Of a stretch of 8,452 nucleotides of DNA, positions 7,358 through 8,452 are shown in pieces. Below the pieces are notes generated by a model, which made no database searches, had not been told where the DNA came from, and worked only from the letters and a program-made list of their open reading frames with translations. Each line of letters opens with the position of its first letter. Within the stretch, counting starts at the first letter, position 1. The stretch comes from Propionibacteriales bacterium (GTDB taxonomy: Bacteria; Actinomycetota; Actinomycetes; Propionibacteriales; Propionibacteriaceae), in assembly GCA_030453285.1 (NCBI GenBank), contig JAKDKP010000071.1, positions 1 to 8,452 of the forward strand. The letters run 5' to 3'. A program made the position numbers and the translations under genes.

Positions 7358-8281
7358 TCAGGACCGGGTGGCGAGGACCTCGTCGATCAGCCGGGCGGCG
7401 GTCCGGGCAGTCCTGCCGTCGATGTCGTACGAGGGGTTCAGCTCGGCAACCTCAAGCACCGCGAGCCGTCCGGAGCTGGCAACGGTGCGGCAGGCCAGTC
7501 GAACGGCATCCAGGGAGATCCCGAAGCCGGCCGGTGCGCTGACTCCGGGGGCCACCGAGGCGGGTAGGGCGTCGAGATCGATGGTCAGGTGGACCAGATC
7601 GACGCCAGCGCAGAACTCTGCAACGAAGGTGCGGAGTCGACCGTGATCGCCACACTCATGATCCAGCAGCACCTGCACCCCGAGCTCGGCGGCGGTGTCG
7701 AACAGGATGCGGGTGTTGTTCGCCTCGCTGATCCCCACCACGGCGTAGGAGAAGACGCGCCCCTCGGCCGCCGCCTCACTCGCCAACTGTCGGAATGGGG
7801 TTCCCGACGTCGGCACCTCGGCGTCACGGAGGTCGAAGTGGGCATCGATGTTGATCACGCCGATCCGCTTGCCGGCGAGAGCGCGCGCACTGTGCGCCAG
7901 ACCGGTGCTGGTGCCGTACGCCACCTCATGGCCGCCACCCAGCACCACCGGCAGACCGCCGGCATCGAGGATCGTACGAACCGCCTCGGCCAGGCGCTCC
8001 TGGCCGGCCTCCAGCTCGGTACCGGAGACCGCCACGTCGCCGGCATCATGCACCACGGCCCGGGCCGCCAGTGGAGCCAGCGCGGTGCGCAGTGCGGCCG
8101 GCCCGCCTGCCGCACCCACACGTCCCCCGTTGCGTCGTACGCCCTCATCACTGGCGAAGCCGATCACGCAGGGAGCTGACTGTCCTTCCCAGGGGGTGAT
8201 CATCTGGTGCCAACGAGCATGCTCGGGGCCGGGCCCGTCGTCGCGACCGGTCCAGGGCTGCGGGGGAGTGTCGACGATCAT
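7358..8281 (-). CDS. hutG: HutG, formimidoylglutamase of histidine degradation
   Basis: The 307-residue protein is a ureohydrolase (arginase-fold, two-manganese) enzyme. Metal-binding motifs are His118 in GGGHE, Asp146/His148/Asp150 in NIDAHFDLR, and Asp235/Asp237 in TIDLDALP. The N-terminal string [17 protein letters not shown] is typical of formimidoylglutamases, which hydrolyse N-formimidoyl-L-glutamate to glutamate and formamide. Arginase and agmatinase share the metal sites but lack this string, and the neighbour hutI settles the pathway. The ATG (complement of 8279-8281) overlaps the hutI stop as ATGA, and a GGAGGT site (complement of 8291-8296) lies 9 nt upstream. It is the last gene of a minus-strand hut transcript and converges on the VOC gene. 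Confidence 0.94.
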   Translation of the reverse strand: MIVDTPPQPWTGRDDGPGPEHARWHQMITPWEGQSAPCVIGFASDEGVRRNGGRVGAAGGPAALRTALAPLAARAVVHDAGDVAVSGTELEAGQERLAEAVRTILDAGGLPVVLGGGHEVAYGTSTGLAHSARALAGKRIGVINIDAHFDLRDAEVPTSGTPFRQLASEAAAEGRVFSYAVVGISEANNTRILFDTAAELGVQVLLDHECGDHGRLRTFVAEFCAGVDLVHLTIDLDALPASVAPGVSAPAGFGISLDAVRLACRTVASSGRLAVLEVAELNPSYDIDGRTARTAARLIDEVLATRS

Positions 8282-8452
8282 CGCTGGGCCACCTCCCGAC
8301 CGGCCCGCAGCACCGTACGGACCAATGGCACACCCGGGCGATAGGCGAGGTGGGTGTGACTCGGGGCGTCGAGCATGATCAGATCCGCGCGAGCACCTGC
8401 ACGCAGCACGCCGACATCGTCGCGGCGCAGGGCGAGCGCGCCGCCACGGGTG
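8278..8452 (-). CDS. hutI: HutI, imidazolonepropionase (C-terminal fragment)
   Basis: The last 57 residues of a minus-strand gene run off the window edge and stop at TGA, the complement of 8278-8280. The translated end reads [20 protein letters not shown], then [20 protein letters not shown], then [17 protein letters not shown]. The [13 protein letters not shown] string is the conserved C-terminal end of imidazolonepropionase, an amidohydrolase that opens imidazolone-5-propanoate to N-formimidoyl-L-glutamate. That product is the substrate of HutG, encoded immediately downstream with a four-base overlap. The metal-binding and catalytic residues are outside the window. Confidence 0.9.
   Translation of the reverse strand, partial: TRGGALALRRDDVGVLRAGARADLIMLDAPSHTHLAYRPGVPLVRTVLRAGREVAQR
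8291..8296 (-). promoter_or_regulatory. Ribosome binding site of hutG inside the end of hutI
   Basis: On the minus strand GGAGGT precedes the hutG ATG by 9 nt, lying within the final hutI codons. It supports the start at 8281 and coupled hutI-hutG translation. Confidence 0.65.

Noticed and set aside
7358..8281. Arginase or agmatinase
   Set aside because: The metal motifs fit, but the [17 protein letters not shown] string and coupling to hutI point to formimidoylglutamase.

Overview
This is a high-GC chromosomal segment from an actinobacterium, possibly of the Propionibacteriales. The evidence is GC-rich third codon positions, GTG-start and ATGA/GTGA/TGATG coupled junctions, a SufR-SufB-SufD-Rieske-SufC-SufS-SufU-SufT gene order typical of Actinomycetota, and frequent CGTACG hexamers. 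The family-level guess is inference from style, not proof.

Positions 1-6602 (+ strand) hold an almost complete SUF iron-sulfur cluster assembly operon. It starts inside sufR, the [4Fe-4S] sensing repressor, of which only the C-terminal 161 residues are present. It continues with sufB and sufD (scaffold), a small Rieske-type [2Fe-2S] protein, sufC (ATPase), sufS (cysteine desulfurase), sufU (zinc-dependent sulfur-transfer partner) and sufT (MIP18/DUF59 maturation factor). Most junctions overlap by 1-4 nt, which implies one transcript with coupled translation. The two exceptions, sufB/sufD and Rieske/sufC, both have 42-nt gaps. SufS removes sulfur from cysteine, SufU carries it to the SufBC2D scaffold, SufC drives the ATP-dependent change, SufT helps deliver clusters, and SufR senses cluster supply. 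The operon promoter lies outside the window.

Positions 6603-6874 are non-coding. They carry a strong GC-rich terminator hairpin after sufT, a 67-nt palindromic element (copy 1), and a 16-bp inverted repeat that looks like an operator in front of the next gene. A small VOC (glyoxalase/dioxygenase fold) gene occupies 6875-7258. Immediately after it is a second copy of the palindromic element (59 of 67 positions identical, same orientation), so the VOC gene sits between two direct copies of a hairpin repeat.

Positions 7358-8452 (- strand) hold the histidine-degradation genes hutG (formimidoylglutamase, complete) and hutI (imidazolonepropionase, C-terminal fragment only). They are transcribed hutI to hutG with an ATGA overlap and converge on the VOC gene. 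The core genes are ordinary and well recognised. The part least explained by known gene families is the paired hairpin repeat around the VOC gene and its palindromic operator.
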